NCBI RefSeq assembly: GCF_033118175.1
Contig: NC_083694.1
Location: forward strand, 32,004,108 to 32,068,107
Direction of reading: 5' to 3'
DNA from: Dama dama
Lineage: Eukaryota; Chordata; Mammalia; Artiodactyla; Cervidae
Length of the DNA: 64,000 bases
Shown here: one piece after another, positions 10,016 to 22,189 of the stretch
How the letters are laid out: each line of letters begins with the position of its first letter
How positions within the stretch are numbered: position 1 is the stretch's first letter
Position numbers and translations under genes: made by a program
Notes under the pieces: model-generated
Seen by the model: only the letters and a program-made list of their open reading frames with translations
Told to the model about the DNA's origin: nothing
The model's database searches: none

Positions 10016-10950
10016 CACCCAAATCCCCAAACCTTCAAGGTGGACATGTTCTTAAACTTGGGCCAGTAAACATTAAATCTCTTTATAATTAACTCGCATT
10101 TCTAGGCCGATTGTCTTCAGTGTTACTTTATTCACTTTTTTTTAATATAAAAAGCTTTTTCTGTCTTTGCATTTGACCTGTTGTCTTTAATAATTAACAT
10201 GGTTTGATTGTAAAGATATTGTTATGATACAAGAAGGGGAATCCTTAAATAGAAAGATCAGAAGAACAATTACGTATTAAAACAGTTGCTCATGGAGATC
10301 TTGATAGGAAATGACCTTACCAGTTAAACATTTATGACCGACAGTGTGGGCTCTGGAGGCAGCAAGATGGAAATTGCAATTCATCATTTAACAGGGCAAA
10401 AAGGATGACATGATTGTAAGTATTTCAAAGCAGGAAGAGTTGTATTTGACTGATTAGAGGATGGAAAATAAGCCCTAAGGAAGAAGTTTTAAAATAAATG
10501 GAATTACTTTACTTAGAGAATGGAAGAGCCTGGAGCAATTTAATGTGTTTGAGTGTATGATGGACTTAGAGCAGAAACTGGTGATTAACAAGTTTTCATT
10601 TCTACTGTGAACACATAAAGAGTAGATGGGATTTTAAACTGCACTGGAATTTGGGTAAGATACAAAGATACTTTTCTGAAAGGGAAAGCCATTAGATACT
10701 CTAACTGGTTTTGAAAGTTGTCGGTCAGTGACATTTATTAAGGTTCGCTGTGCACAGATTATTGCACTTATTAATGGAGGGTTTTTGTGTGTTGTTGTTT
10801 GTTTGTTTTGGGTTTCCCTTCTCTACTACTTAAAAATAGGTCATAGTCCCAGCTTTCTGGGTTGGCTTCCATGAGGTTCTTACCTTAAGGCACAGAGTAG
10901 CGTAGATGATTTCTCCGAGTAATTTCAGTCTTTTGCTTCCCAAGTGATGG
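10016..10950. other. Unassigned DNA
   Basis: No gene, no named repeat. Moderately AT-rich, with a T-run at about 10135-10144 and a GTTT-rich patch around 10790-10815. Confidence 0.35.
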
Positions 10951-11160
10951 GTTGTTATTGTTGTTTAGTCTATAAGTTGCATCTGACATTTTTGTGACCC
11001 TCGTGGACTGTAGCCCTCCAGGCTCCTCTGTCCATGGGATTTTCCAGGCAAGGACACTGGAGTGAGTTACCATGCCTGCCTCCAAGGGATCTTCCTTCCC
11101 AACCCAGGGATCGAACCCATGTCTCCTACTTGGCAGGAGGATTCTTAACCACTGAGCTAT
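10951..11160 (-). mobile_element. Bov-tA SINE, head truncated
   Basis: Antisense copy with a GTT-rich tail (10951-10966), the body 'ggactgtagccctccaggct' and the head 'attcttaaccactgagcta'. The last bases of the tRNA head are absent, so this copy is slightly 5'-truncated. Confidence 0.9.
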
Positions 11161-11189
11161 GAAAAGATCAAAAAACAAACCAGTCAGTT

Positions 11190-11795
11190 CTCATTACGTG
11201 AGTTACAGCCTAAAAAGTCACCATAATGCTAATTAGTGAATACTAACCAGTTACTTCTAGAGGAAGTGCAGCATTAGATTCCAAACCTCTGGTCACACCA
11301 TTTTCTTCAGTCAGTCAGTATATAACCTTGATCTATGTGTGTTTCTATTTAAAGACAGGTTATTTAATATATATTGTTGACTCTTTAACATTGAACTCTT
11401 AGCCACTGACACTATAACTCTTGCCTGAACCAAGCGTTTCTAACACATGTATTTTCTCTGTAAGTCACATCACAACCTTTTTGCACTTAGGAACACCAGA
11501 AAGTACTTCAGTGCTTTGCTTGGGTGTATTTTAAAGAGAAATCGCCAGAAAATAGAAAAGCGCAAAAAACATGTGACAGGGAGTAGACCGCTAAGTGGGC
11601 AATTCTTTATAGTATGGAAGCAGAAACAAGAAGACAGCTCATCTGGGAAAGTGTGTGTTGAGTGAGTTAAGGTTTCCACCAGTCTGTGGTTTACCATGAA
11701 GGCAAGAATTGATTTTAGTGTTCCAAATACATTTTCACAAGTAGGCAAACTTGCAGATACAGACTCTGTGAATATCGAGGGCCAACTGTATATTC
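11190..11795. repeat. Possible ancient DNA-transposon fossil
   Basis: The stretch is bounded by a 'cattacgtgagttacagcc' word on the left and 'tatcgagggccaactgta' on the right. The latter resembles a conserved mammalian DNA-transposon terminus. The interior has no readable transposase. I recognise the style but not the family, so treat this as a lead only. Confidence 0.3.
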
Positions 11796-11984
11796 TGACT
11801 TTTTCACAAAGCAGTGGTCTTCATTTAAATTTAATATAAAAATGAATTTAACATAAAAAGTTTCCTATTATGCAGCTGTTTAAAAAGCTCAAGTGAAGTC
11901 TGAGTAGAATATATGTAACATAAATGTTTATAAGAAATATGTGTTTTAGAATGTCAGCCATGTGCTGAAATCTCCCACGTCTCT

Positions 11985-13135
11985 CTCCCCATCCCTGGCT
12001 TCTGCCTTACTTTAAGACTCATATCCTATGGCCTCCTTGACATTTCTACTTGGAGGTCTCATAGATATTTCAAACCTGCTATGTCTGAAATCAGTGTCTT
12101 GGACTTCTCAGGTGATCCAGTGGTTAAAAATCTGCCTGCCGATGCAGGAGACACGGGTTTGATCCCTGGTCTGGGGAGATTCCATGAGCTGAGGGGCAAC
12201 TAAGCCCGTACTCTAAGGCCTGCCAGCCACAATTACTAAGCCTGTGTGTTGTAACTACTGAAGCCCATACTCTCTAGAGCTTGTGCTCGGCAGCAAGAGA
12301 AGCCGCCACAATGAAAAGCTCACACACTGCAATGAAGAGTAGCCCCCACTCACCACAACTAGAGAAAGCCAGTGCACAACGCTGAAGACCCAGTGCAGCT
12401 AATAAATAAATCCGTAGTGTCTTCACTGCTTCTCTTTCCTGAGCTCTGCTTTTCCCACTGACTTCTCATTTCAATAAACAGAAACTTTGTTTTTTCAGTA
12501 ACTCTCAGGACTCAGGCTAGAACTCTCAAGAGTCATCCTAGGCACTTTGCTTTCTTCTCGTTCTCTACATCCAATTCATCAGGCAGCTTCTGACAGCTTC
12601 ACATTCACAAGGCATTCAGAATCCAACCACCATCCACCGTTTGCACTGCTCCATCCTGGTCTCTGCCAGCATCACCTTTTGCCTGGACTAGGTTCGTGTT
12701 TCCAAGCTTGCCACCAGAAATTTCTCAGCACAGTAGTCAGAATAATCATTCTGAGATGTGTGTTTAGCATGTCACTCCAGACTCGCTGGTGACTTTCCAT
12801 CTCACTCAGAGTAAAAGCCAAATATTTGACCAAGGGCTACAGGAGTCTGCATAATCTGGCTGTCTTCTTCATCCTGTGACCTCATTTCCTATCACTCCCT
12901 TGCTTAATGTGCAGTGGCCATGGTGAACTCCTTGCTGATCCTCAGCTGTGATCACCACACACCTGTCCCAGGACCTTGGCGCATACTCTTCCTGCTGTCT
13001 GATCAGTTATTCCTCTGATAGCCGCCTGATCTTCTCCTGAGGTCACTCCTGAAATGTCATCACACAAAGCAAGCCTTTCTCTTCCCCATCACAACATGGC
13101 TACCCTGTCCACTTACCCTGCTTTATTTTTTTAAA
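11985..13135 (+). repeat. L2 LINE fossil (sense), split by a CHR SINE
   Basis: A long L2 reading in sense. The 5' part resembles the 'acttggaggtctcatagat' and 'aactctcaagagtcatcct' blocks. Later come 'catctcactcagagtaaaag', 'gcataatctggctg' and the run-out 'acttaccctgctttattt'. The CHR SINE at 12101-12415 splits it cleanly, with a TSD. L2 is an ancient CR1-like LINE, and the reading frame is long dead. Confidence 0.8.
12101..12415 (+). mobile_element. CHR-type SINE inserted in L2
   Basis: Sense CHR: head 'ggacttctcaggtgatcc', B-box region 'gggtttgatccctgg', CHR body 'aactactgaagccc' and 'agagaagccgccacaatg', end 'gaagacccagtgcagc' and AATAAA-type tail. The 8-bp duplication 'agtgtctt' lies at 12093-12100 and 12416-12423. 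Confidence 0.93.
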
Positions 13136-13498
13136 ATAATACATCTGACGTAATACATACTTATTAGATGTTGATTTTATTTTTTGACATGAACCCTTCT
13201 ACTATGCTTTCTTGGAGTAAGGACATTAGTTTATTCACTACTAAACTAATTTATTCAAAAAATGAGTAAGTGAAAGAATAAATGTAGAATAATATCCTTA
13301 AAATATTAACTGGAAAATGCAAGGTGCAGGCAATATATTTAGATTGTTCTATTTGTGTAAAAAGAGGGAGCAACACAAACACATATATACTTCTATCCTA
13401 GGATTAAAGATGAGGATGCAGAAAAGTCTGGTAAGAATGGCTCCTTCAGAGAAAGAGAACTCTATCAAGAGTGAGGGGAGGAGACACCTACTTTTCAC

Positions 13499-13713
13499 GT
13501 TATGTGTATCCTCAGTCGTGTCCAATTCTTTGCGACTTCCTGGATTGTAACCCACTAGGCTCCTCTGTCAATGGGATTTTTCAGGCAAGAAGACTGGAGT
13601 GGGTTGCCATTTCCTTCTGCAGGGGATCTTCTTGACCCAGGGATCAAACGCAAGTCTCCTGCATCTCCTACATTGGCAGGCAGATTCTTTACCACTGCAC
13701 CATCTGGGAAGCC
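13499..13713 (-). mobile_element. Full-length Bov-tA SINE
   Basis: Antisense copy from 'cctcagtcgtgtccaattc' to head 'caccatctgggaagcc'. A perfect 9-bp duplication 'acttttcac' flanks it at 13490-13498 and 13714-13722. A small insertion ('ctcctgcatctcctacatt') marks the variable loop of the tRNA part. Confidence 0.94.
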
Positions 13714-13722
13714 ACTTTTCAC

Positions 13723-15051
13723 AATATATTGTATGTTTAATACAATCTGCAAGTAACATCTTCTCCCAAAGCAAACCAACTAAAAAAGTTAAAAATTTTA
13801 CTTAAATGCCCTTTATTAAGCCTAAACCCTATTTTGGGGGAAGAATCCAAAATTCAGGGAACTAATATGTGTTGCTCCATTTCTGTGGAACAAGGGTACT
13901 CACATTGTTCCTTTTTGCCTTTCTCTCTACTGTTTTGTGTATTTTTGATAGCTTCTCTTTATTAGAAGAAAAAAGGACTGACATTTTTGGGTCATTTTAC
14001 TCCTTACCATCTGCCACAGAAACTTTGACATGGGACTGAGATGGGCACAGAGTCAAACTGGCAGCATTTAGAGTGTGATTTTTTTTTTTTTAATCTGAAA
14101 AATTCCAAGGCTGTTATCTGTCTTGTTTTAAGAGGCCACATTTTCCTGTTGAAATCTGCCTTTTGTCTCTTTGGCTTTTCCCCACTGTGGTTGTTCCCTT
14201 ATGGTTTTTCATTTGGCTTTCCTGTACCACAAATCTAGTTGGAAAAAAATGGACAGAAATGCCCAGGGAGGTGGCCTTCATCAGCCCTGTCCTTTGCTGT
14301 GGCTGTCTGTGGCGCCTACTCAGGGGACCCCTCCTGAAACACTCCATGTCCTCTAGGCTTTATGCCAGGGTGAGTTTTCTTAGGCTCCACTTGGAAAAGA
14401 GGGGAGAATTTCATTTGCTCCTGTGTGGTTGAACTTAAACCTGTCTGTGTTGTTGGATAAAGATCTTAGAGGTCTATCCATGGTCTTAAGCTTTGGCTTT
14501 GGATGGCAGATTTCTTAAGATACAGCTCCACTTAGGAGTACTGAGCAGGGCACAAGCCACATAGAGGCATGGGTGCTGGCTCCTCCTTTATTAGCATATG
14601 GTCACTTAAACTTAATGAGGGATCCTCTCAATTGGCAGCTTCCTTTGAACCTTTTCTTTTAATCAGCTAATTCTGTGCTTTAATTTCCAGTAGGGATCAG
14701 TAGCTTAGATCTAACGTTTGTTTTTGGCACTATCAGTATTTCCCACTAACATTCCCTTTACTTCCTTCTGCCTTGCCCTGAGGTCACTGAAGTCTTTGGG
14801 TTTGTATATAGGGTGGATGAATTGAGAAAATGTGACACACACACAAATATTATGGTGTAAGTTTGCTGCCATAGCTCCCCATAGTTTATTACTCCATAAT
14901 AAGTGATGCTCAGTAAATGTTTATCAGCAGTATAATTACAGCATGGTGCATTTATTACTTTCACTGTTCCGTGAATCCCTGCTTTCCACTTCTGTATGCT
15001 CCCTTCATGTTGCTGGTGACGTGGGATCATTTCATTTTAGCTCATGGCAAG
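13723..15051. other. Unassigned DNA with short mixed-frame ORFs
   Basis: No gene can be supported. Around 14110-14440 the GC content rises and several overlapping open frames of 60-90 codons occur in different phases on both strands. None has a domain or splice context that I can recognise. There is a T-run at 14081-14092. Confidence 0.35.
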
Positions 15052-15061
15052 CATAGCAGGT

Positions 15062-15256
15062 GGGCTTCTCAGGTGGCACAGTAGTAAAGAAACTGCCTGC
15101 CAATGCAGGAGACACGGGTTCGATCCCTGGGTTGGAAGGATCCCCTGGAGGAGGAAATGGCAACCCACTCCAGTATTCTTGTCTGGAAAATCCAATGGGC
15201 AGAGGAACCTGGTGGGCTACAGTCCATAGGGCCACAGAGAGTCAGACATGACTGAC
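15062..15256 (+). mobile_element. Bov-tA SINE
   Basis: Sense copy, head 'gggcttctcaggtggcaca', canonical pol III B box 'ggttcgatccc' at 15117-15127, BovA body, and end 'gtcagacatgactgac'. The flanks 'catagcaggtgg' (15052-15063) and 'cataacaggtgg' (15257-15268) form the duplication. Confidence 0.93.
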
Positions 15257-15268
15257 CATAACAGGTGG

Positions 15269-16500
15269 TTTCTCAGATTTGCTTGTAGGATTCTTGTGAC
15301 CATCAGTGACTTCTCTCTAAGGGTCAGATGTGAGCCTAAACAACAGCTGTGGCAGACAGCCTCTCTATGCCTCTGACTTGAAGCTCCTCTGACTTTATGA
15401 TCTTTTAACACAGTTATGATTTCATGGTCTGATTTCTACTGGATTCCTAGTGCTGTTGAAACCAAGCACAGCTAAAAAGGTAAAGGTTATCTCCAGAATA
15501 AACAGATGCTTGACTGTTCAGATATATGTGACTTGCATTTCTATTACTCTTGGCAAAGTTAAATCCATCTGTTAGGTTACAGCCAGTGTTGATCAATATT
15601 GTTGTTCTTCTGGTGTTTGTTGTCTCTTAAAGTAGCTAAAACAAAAGATGTGTAAATAAATCATAAATGAGAAATAGAGCAAGATCATGACTTGCTACGA
15701 GCAGAGTCAACATGCACCACACAGTTTATTGTTTGAGATCAAGTAAGAGTGAAATATGAAGACCTTGGGTGGAAGTAGGTGATATGGATGAAAGGTTTAA
15801 GTACCATGTGGAAATGACTTGCTGCTTATCATAATTCCCTAGTAAAGATCATCCAAGGGGATCTCTCTCCTTGTAGCCAAGTGATCATGGCTCCACTAAC
15901 TTCTAATAAATGTCTGTGCTCATCACTGTCTATGGGATGATTCAGACTTGTTTTATGTAGCAACTTTTAAATCAAAGCCGCATTTCTTGCAGTCATGTAG
16001 AAGGACTTAGGGCTTAGAGGTGAGGCTTGTAGTCAGTTTAAGGGCGCCACAGGGAAGGAAGGGCCAGAGGAGATGTGGGATCCAAGTACAAGATCTGTCA
16101 TGAGGCAGAACACAGGATGAGGAGGGGGCACAGAGACCCAGCTTCAGAGGCACACCGTGGGGCTGCTTGTGGGGCAGACGGAAGTTACAGTGTTCATGGT
16201 CCAGCCGTTTCAGTGTTCATCTAGACCCAGATATTGATTAGAGCACAGTGATGGGGAACCCAGCAGCAAACTCAGGACAGGATAGATGCATGCCTATGCG
16301 TTACTGTTAGCACCAGGCTTTGGGTCCTGGGCAGTTTAGGATGGGGACTCAGTTGTAGCAAGGGACAGAGTCTACACGGAGAAACCACCCAGCAACAGGA
16401 GTAGGCAAGAAGTGGGCTGTGTCCAGCAAGTGCACGAATGATTTTTGGTCATTTCTATGTCTTATGAACTGAATGTTTGTGTCCTCTCCAAATTCATATT
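15269..16500. other. Unassigned DNA
   Basis: No gene or clear repeat. The part at 16070-16430 is GC-richer and lacks a usable open frame. The last bases before the SINE ('tgtgtcctctccaaattcat') hint at an old LTR-like repeat, too short to name. Confidence 0.3.
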
Positions 16501-16700
16501 GGACTTCCCTGGTGGCTCAGTGGTAAAGAATCTACCTGCTAATGTAGGAGACCCAGGTTTGATCACAGGGTTGGGAAGATCCCCTGAAGAAGGAAATGGC
16601 AGACCACTCTGGGATTCTTACCTCAAAAATCCCATGGACAGAGGCACCTGGAAGTTTGCAGTCCATGGGGTCACAAAGAGCTGGACATAACTGAGCACAT
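16501..16700 (+). mobile_element. Bov-tA SINE
   Basis: Sense copy: head 'ggacttccctggtggctcag', tRNA part 'gggttgggaagatcccctga', BovA body moderately diverged ('accactctgggattctta') and end 'gagctggacataactgagc'. No clear duplication. Confidence 0.92.
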
Positions 16701-17922
16701 ACACGTACATTCCAGAGACTCATGAAGCCAGTGAGCACTAAATAATGTCTAGGAAGCTGGGCCTGAACCATACCTGATGCTTCACACAGTCAAGCTAGGG
16801 AGTGGAGAACGGCGGCTGTCTGTGTCTTTGTGTGTTGGGGGTGGTGGGGAAGTTGGGGTGGGAAGGTAAATTGGTTACAAATAATACTTTAAAATGATTT
16901 CTCAATTTTTCTTAGAAAAATTGTATTCATATAAATATTTTCACTCACTATTGCATCTATAAATTCATTTGGTTAGTGGAAGAGTGTGGCCAATGAACAT
17001 TTGAATCCATAAATTCATATTTCTGCTTTTACCCTATGACCAAATCCTCATGGTGATTTAAACATGTAGAAGTGGTGGTTAGTCTTGAATATAGAAAGGG
17101 AACAATGGTTTAGATGCTATTGGGAATGTACTCATGATAATTAGAAATGGTAGTCAGTAAGAAAACCCGTGAAAATATTTCATACAGTTTTCTGAGCTTG
17201 TTTCTGATATCTAGAGACATGTTGATCAATGGATGAAGAGTATTTCCATTCTCGTTTACATTTGCTGCAGTTAAACTTAAGCAACTTGTTTGCTTTTCTG
17301 TGCATTAAATGATTTCAGGAAAGCTTGTGGTCTCACTCCTGAGTTATATACAACATTTTCTGCCAAACTGAAATTAAACTGCTTTCAGCAGACATACATG
17401 TTGGATCGGCACCAAAGGAGATTCAATTTTTCTTTTTTGTTTTAATAGTACTGTGACATCTTATTTCTCGTTGGATGAGCTTTTTGTGGTCATTCACCTT
17501 TGAACTGTAGCTTGCTGTTCACAGCGCAATGGCATCATAAGGCTTGAAGGGACTGCAAAATGCCATCCAGCCTGGCAGAACCATATCCATCTTCAGAGGA
17601 AGGTGACTGCCTCTGCCTGAGACAGAGTGAGAACCTTTGCCTAGAATCCTCGATATCCATCACGTAAGAATATGACTGCCGCCCTGACTAAACTGGCAGT
17701 TCTGTCATTTTCTTTGGCATACTGAAACATTCTGCACTGGTTGTAGCAGCATATTTTTATCATCGTAACTTCTTCTTTGTTCCTTTTCCTCCCTACTTCC
17801 TCTAAAGCTAGCACAGTTAAACTTAGTACAGTTAAAGGTTTATTCCACAAAGTTTCCCCAGTTTAGAACTAAAATATGAGATTATAAAGTACTGGAAAAA
17901 TAAGGAGTAGGGAGCTTTAGGT
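16701..17922. other. Unassigned DNA
   Basis: No gene or confident repeat. The part at 16890-17480 is AT-rich. The antisense 69-codon frame at 17641-17850 has no motif. Confidence 0.35.
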
Positions 17923-17934
17923 TATGGGAGCAGC

Positions 17935-18006
17935 GTGTGTGCATGCATCTTAAGTCACTTCAGTCATGTCTGACTCTGCGACCCCATGGACCATAGCCCA
18001 CCAGGC
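17935..18006 (-). mobile_element. 72-bp 5'-truncated BovA insertion
   Basis: Only the 3' end of BovA is present in antisense: 'cttcagtcatgtctgactc' through 'ccatagcccaccaggc'. It is enclosed by an imperfect 12-bp duplication (17923-17934 and 18007-18018, two mismatches). It is comparable to the mini-insertion at 7912-7981. Confidence 0.82.
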
Positions 18007-18181
18007 TGTGGGAACAGCTGCTTAGGTTAAATATGACTTTTAATGAACTGACAACCTGCAGCTGACAGCTGAAATAATCGAGGCTATGTGATATGCTTCC
18101 GAATTTTAAAGATAATCTGACATTTTGCACAGATAGATTTGCCTGATTAACTATTTTAAGGAGTTTCTAAACTAAGGCAGG

Positions 18182-18387
18182 GGTTTCCTGGTGGCTCAGT
18201 GGTAAAGAATCCACCTGCCAATGCAGGAAACACAGTTTTGATCTCTGGGTTGGGAAGATCCCCTGGAGTAAGAAATGGTACCCCACTCCAGTATTCTTTC
18301 CTGGAAAATTCCATGGTCAGAGTAGCCTGGTGGACTACAGTCCATGGGGTTGCAAAGAATAAGACATGACTGAGTATACAACAACTA
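18182..18387 (+). mobile_element. Full-length Bov-tA SINE
   Basis: Sense copy: 'tttcctggtggctcagtgg' head, 'ctccagtattctttcctgg' body and end 'gacatgactgagtatac'. A perfect 13-bp duplication 'aaactaaggcagg' lies at 18169-18181 and 18388-18400. Confidence 0.95.
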
Positions 18388-18400
18388 AAACTAAGGCAGG

Positions 18401-19330
18401 AATTTCCATTCCTTTTTCTAACCACCGTTCACTGGTAACTCTATACCTAGTGAAATACTTTTTGTTTTAGAATAAATATTGGAAGAGTAGTTGAGCTACT
18501 TTTCTAGCCAGAGAGTAAACATGTCTTTATATAGAACAAAACTGTGATACTCTGCAATTGGTTTATAAGCCAAGGCAAAATAGGAAGTGGTTTTGGCTTT
18601 CATTTCTGTCATATCCCAGATTTCAGCAAAGTGCATTTTCATTTTTTTTTAATGCTTACTCTATCAAAGAGTCTAAAATAGTTGTTTCTTAGAGAAGGTT
18701 TTTGTGGCATCCTACTTTTCGCTAACAGTCTGCTGGAATTCAGTACGTCTGCTTAAAATGGAGACAATAAACTGATAAAAAAAAAATCACAGAAAGGCAT
18801 TTGAAAGTCTGTGAAATTTTTTTAGGATAAAACTTCTACCATTTTAGCTCTAGAGAAGTTTATATGGATTTAGATCTGTTTTTAGTCTTATTGCAATTAT
18901 TTTCCTCCCTGGTCCTCTCATCTTTAAACACACATTTTTGTTATTTAGACTAGAGAAAAACTATTAATATTTAGCAAGAACATTGAAGAATGTCTGCTAA
19001 TCAGAATCTGCTCATTAAAATGAGGAAAAGAATGGGAAAAAAGGACAACTGTCCATTTCTGTTTTAGAGAGGCAGAGTCTCTGCTGTCTGTTGATTCTAG
19101 TAGGCGGGATGAAACAGATTTGTCAACTAATCATCAGTCTGCTTAGAGTGGTGCACAGACTGGTCTAGGAATAAATATGTTAAAAAGGAAAGCAATTAAA
19201 TTTCCTTACGGGATGATAGAGTTTTGGCTTTGTAAAATTTCCGGGAGTGGAAGATCTGCTGGGTTCCAAAGTATTAAGATGAAGTAGAAAGCCTTCATGT
19301 TCCCATCTGCCATCATTGTGCTTTTCACTT
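18401..19330. other. Unassigned AT-rich DNA
   Basis: No gene or named repeat seen. T-run at 18642-18651. Confidence 0.35.
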
Positions 19331-21482
19331 TGGAGATGACTGTGGCTCAGATCGTGAGCTCCTTATTGCAAAATTCAGGCTTAAATCAAAGAAAGTAAGA
19401 AAACCACTAGGCCATTCAGGTATGACCTAAATCAAATATCTTATGATTATACAGTGGAGGTGACAAATAGGTTTAAGGGACTAGATCTGGTAGGCAGAGT
19501 GCCTGAAGAACTATGGATGGAGGTTCATGACATTGTACAGAAGGCAGAGACCAAAACCATCCCAAAGAAAAACAAATGCAAGAAGGCAAAGTGGTTGTCT
19601 GAGGAGCTTTTACAAATAGCTGAGGAAAGAAGAGAAGTGAAAGGCCAAGGATAAAGGGAAAGATATACCCAACTGAATGCAGAGTTCCAGAGAATAGCAG
19701 AGAGAGATAAGAAGGCTCTCTTAAATGAACAATGCAAAGAAATAGAGGAAAACAATAGAATGGGAAAGACCTGAGATCTCTCAAAGAAAATTGGAGGTTT
19801 CAAGGAACATTTCATGCAAGGATAGTCACAATAAAGGACAGAAATAGTAAGGACCTATCAGAAGCAGAAGAGATTAAGAAGAAGTGGCAAGAATACACAG
19901 AAGAACTATACAAAAGAGTTCTTAAATTACATGGATAACCATTATGGTGTGATCACTCACCTAGAGCCAGACATCCTGGAGTGTGAAGTCAAGTGGGCCT
20001 TAGGAAGCATCACTACCAACAAAGCTAGTGAAGGTGTAGAAATTTCAGCTGAGTTATTTAAACTGCTAAAAGAGGATGCTGTGAAAGTGCTGCACTCAAT
20101 ATGTCAGCAAATTTGGAAAACTCAACAGTGGTCACAGGACTGGAAAAGATCCATTTTAATTTCAATCCCAAAGAAAGGCAATGCCAAAGAATGTTCAAAC
20201 TACTGTGCAGTTGTGCTCATTTCACATACTAGCAAGGTTATACTGAAAACCCTTCAAGCTAGGCTTCAACAGTATGTGAACCGAGAACTTCCAGATGTAC
20301 AAGCTGGATTTAGGAAAGGTAGAGGAACCAGAGATCAAATTGCCAACATCTGTTGGATCATAGAAAAAGCAAGAGGATTCAAAAAAACATCTGCTTCATT
20401 GACTATGCTAAAGGCCTTTGACTGTGTGAATCACAACAAACTGTGGAAAATTCTTAAAGAGATGAGAATGCCAGACCACCTCACCTGCCTCCTGAGAAAC
20501 CTGTATGCATGTGAGGAAGCAACAGTTAGAACCAGACATGGAACAATGGATTGATTCAACATTGGGAAAGGAATATGACAAGGCTGTATTTTATCACCCT
20601 GCTTATTTTAACTTATATGCAGAGTACATCATGTGAAATGCTGGACTGGGTGAATCTCAAGTTGGAATCAAGATTGCTGGGAGAAATATAAAAAACCTTA
20701 GATAGGCAAATGATACCACTATAATGACAGAAAGTGAAGAACTAAAGAGCCTTTTGATGAAGGTGGGAGAGGTGAGTGAAAAAGCTGGCTTGAAACTCAA
20801 CATTCAAAAACTAAGATCATGGCAATCAGTCCCATCACTTTATGGCAAATAGACGGGGAAATAATACAAACAGTGACAGACTTTATTTTCTTGGACTCCA
20901 GAATCACTGTGGATGGTGACTGCAGCCATGAAATTAAAAGACGCTTGCTTCTTGGAAGAAAAGCTTTGACAAACCTAGACAGCATATTGAAAAGCAGAGA
21001 CATCACTTTGTTGACAAATGTCCGTATCGTCAAAGCAGTGGTTTTTCCAGTAGTCAATTATGGATGTGAGAGTTGGACCATAAAGAAGGCTGAGCACTGA
21101 AGAACTGATGCTTTTGAACTGTGGTGGTAGAGAAGACTCTTCAGAGTCCCTTGGACTGCAAGGAGATCAAACCAGTCTATCCTAAAGGAAATCAACTGTG
21201 AATATTCATTGTAAAGACTGTTGCTGAAGCTGAAGCTCCAGTGTTTTGGTTACCCAATGTGAAGAGCCGACTCATTGGAAAAGACCCTGATGCCTGGAAA
21301 AATTGAGGGCAAGAGGAGAAGAGGGTGGGAAAGGATGAGATGGTTGTATGGCATCACTGACTCAATGGACATGAATTTGAGCAAACTCTGGGAGATAGTG
21401 GAGGACAGAGGAGCCTGGCATGCTACCGTCTGTGGGATCAGATTCAGACATGATCTAGACACTGAACAACAACAACAGCAGT
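19331..21482 (+). mobile_element. BovB LINE, longest copy in the window
   Basis: Sense BovB of about 2.15 kb, truncated at the 5' end. It starts inside the endonuclease region ('gactgtggctcagatcgtga') and runs through the connector, reverse transcriptase and C-terminal tail to 'ctgaacaacaacaacagcag'. A full-length BovB is roughly 3.2 kb, so the 5' UTR and the front of the endonuclease are missing. I could not find a clear duplication. Numerous indels and stops show it is old and inactive. Confidence 0.93.
19454..21100 (+). pseudogene. BovB ORF2 remnant (reverse transcriptase)
   Basis: The RTE-type polyprotein is broken into several frames. The largest intact run (19931-20554, 207 codons) covers the RT fingers, with 'SIPKKGNAKECSNY' and 'AGFRKGRGTRDQ' visible. 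In the palm, the motif-A aspartate 'AFDCVN' appears only after a frameshift. The catalytic YADD box is destroyed: the Tyr codon is a stop (20703-20705) and the first Asp reads Asn (20709-20711). A later run (20819-21100) holds the post-RT region ending 'YGCESWTIKKAEH'. Enzyme activity is not possible from this copy. Confidence 0.9.
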
Positions 21483-21689
21483 AATTATTTAATCACAGCA
21501 AAATGAACCTTGTCAGGATTTCCATGCTTGTAACACATATGACACTTGATAGTTGGGATAGCTTAGAAGACAGATGCTTCCGACTGGTGAAAGTATGAAG
21601 AAGATACCAAAGTGACAGTATTATTTGGTAATGTTAATAATTTTTTAAGTGGTAAAAATATTAATGTTGATGATATCCACTGGAGTTAG

Positions 21690-21889
21690 GGGCTTCCCTT
21701 GTGCCTCGGCTGGTGAAGAATCCGCCTGTAATGCGGGAGACCTGGGTTCCATCCCTGGGTTGGGAAGATCCCCTGGGGAAGGGAAAGGGTACCCACTCCA
21801 GTATTCTGGCCTGGAGAATTCCGTGGACTGTATAGCCTATGGGGCTGCAAAGAGCCGGACACAACTGAGCAACTTTCAGTTTCAGTTTT
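21690..21889 (+). mobile_element. Bov-tA SINE (Bov-tA2-like)
   Basis: Sense copy: 'gggcttcccttgtgcctcgg' head, 'gaatccgcctgtaatgcggg', body 'attctggcctggagaattcc', 'ggactgtatagcctatgggg' and a TTTCAGTTTCAG tail. Duplication 'cactggRgttag' at 21678-21689 and 21890-21901. The 'ggcctggagaattcc' variant separates it from most other copies here. Confidence 0.94.
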
Positions 21890-22029
21890 CACTGGGGTTA
21901 GACCCTACAAGTTTTCTGTAGTATCCTTGACACTTTTGATACCCCAAATGGATGACTTAGTGTACTGGATAATAATTCCAATTTCTGATAGGTGTTTACA
22001 TACAATGTGTTGTTGATATAATCACCTGG

Positions 22030-22150
22030 TAAAGTGGATAAAGTGTTTATTCTCACTTAATAGATGATGAAACAGAGGACCAAATGATCTAAATGACTTG
22101 TCCAGTTTCCCCAGTTAGTGTCAAGTATCTAAGTGTAAAGTGTTGTAGGG
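22030..22150 (-). repeat. MIR-like fossil
   Basis: 'taatagatgatgaaacagag' and 'aatgacttgtccagtttccc' follow the antisense MIR order (gapped). Moderate divergence. Confidence 0.5.
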
Positions 22151-22189
22151 TACATCTGGTCACTCAGATATTTTATCACGCTATCCTGT

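Noticed and set aside
14110..14440. Cluster of overlapping open frames on both strands
   Set aside because: Frames are short, mutually exclusive and without motifs. GC is slightly raised but there is no splice or promoter evidence.
15062..15256. tRNA-like sequence with A and B boxes
   Set aside because: It is the tRNA-Glu-derived head of a Bov-tA SINE and not a tRNA gene. The same applies to all other heads in the window.
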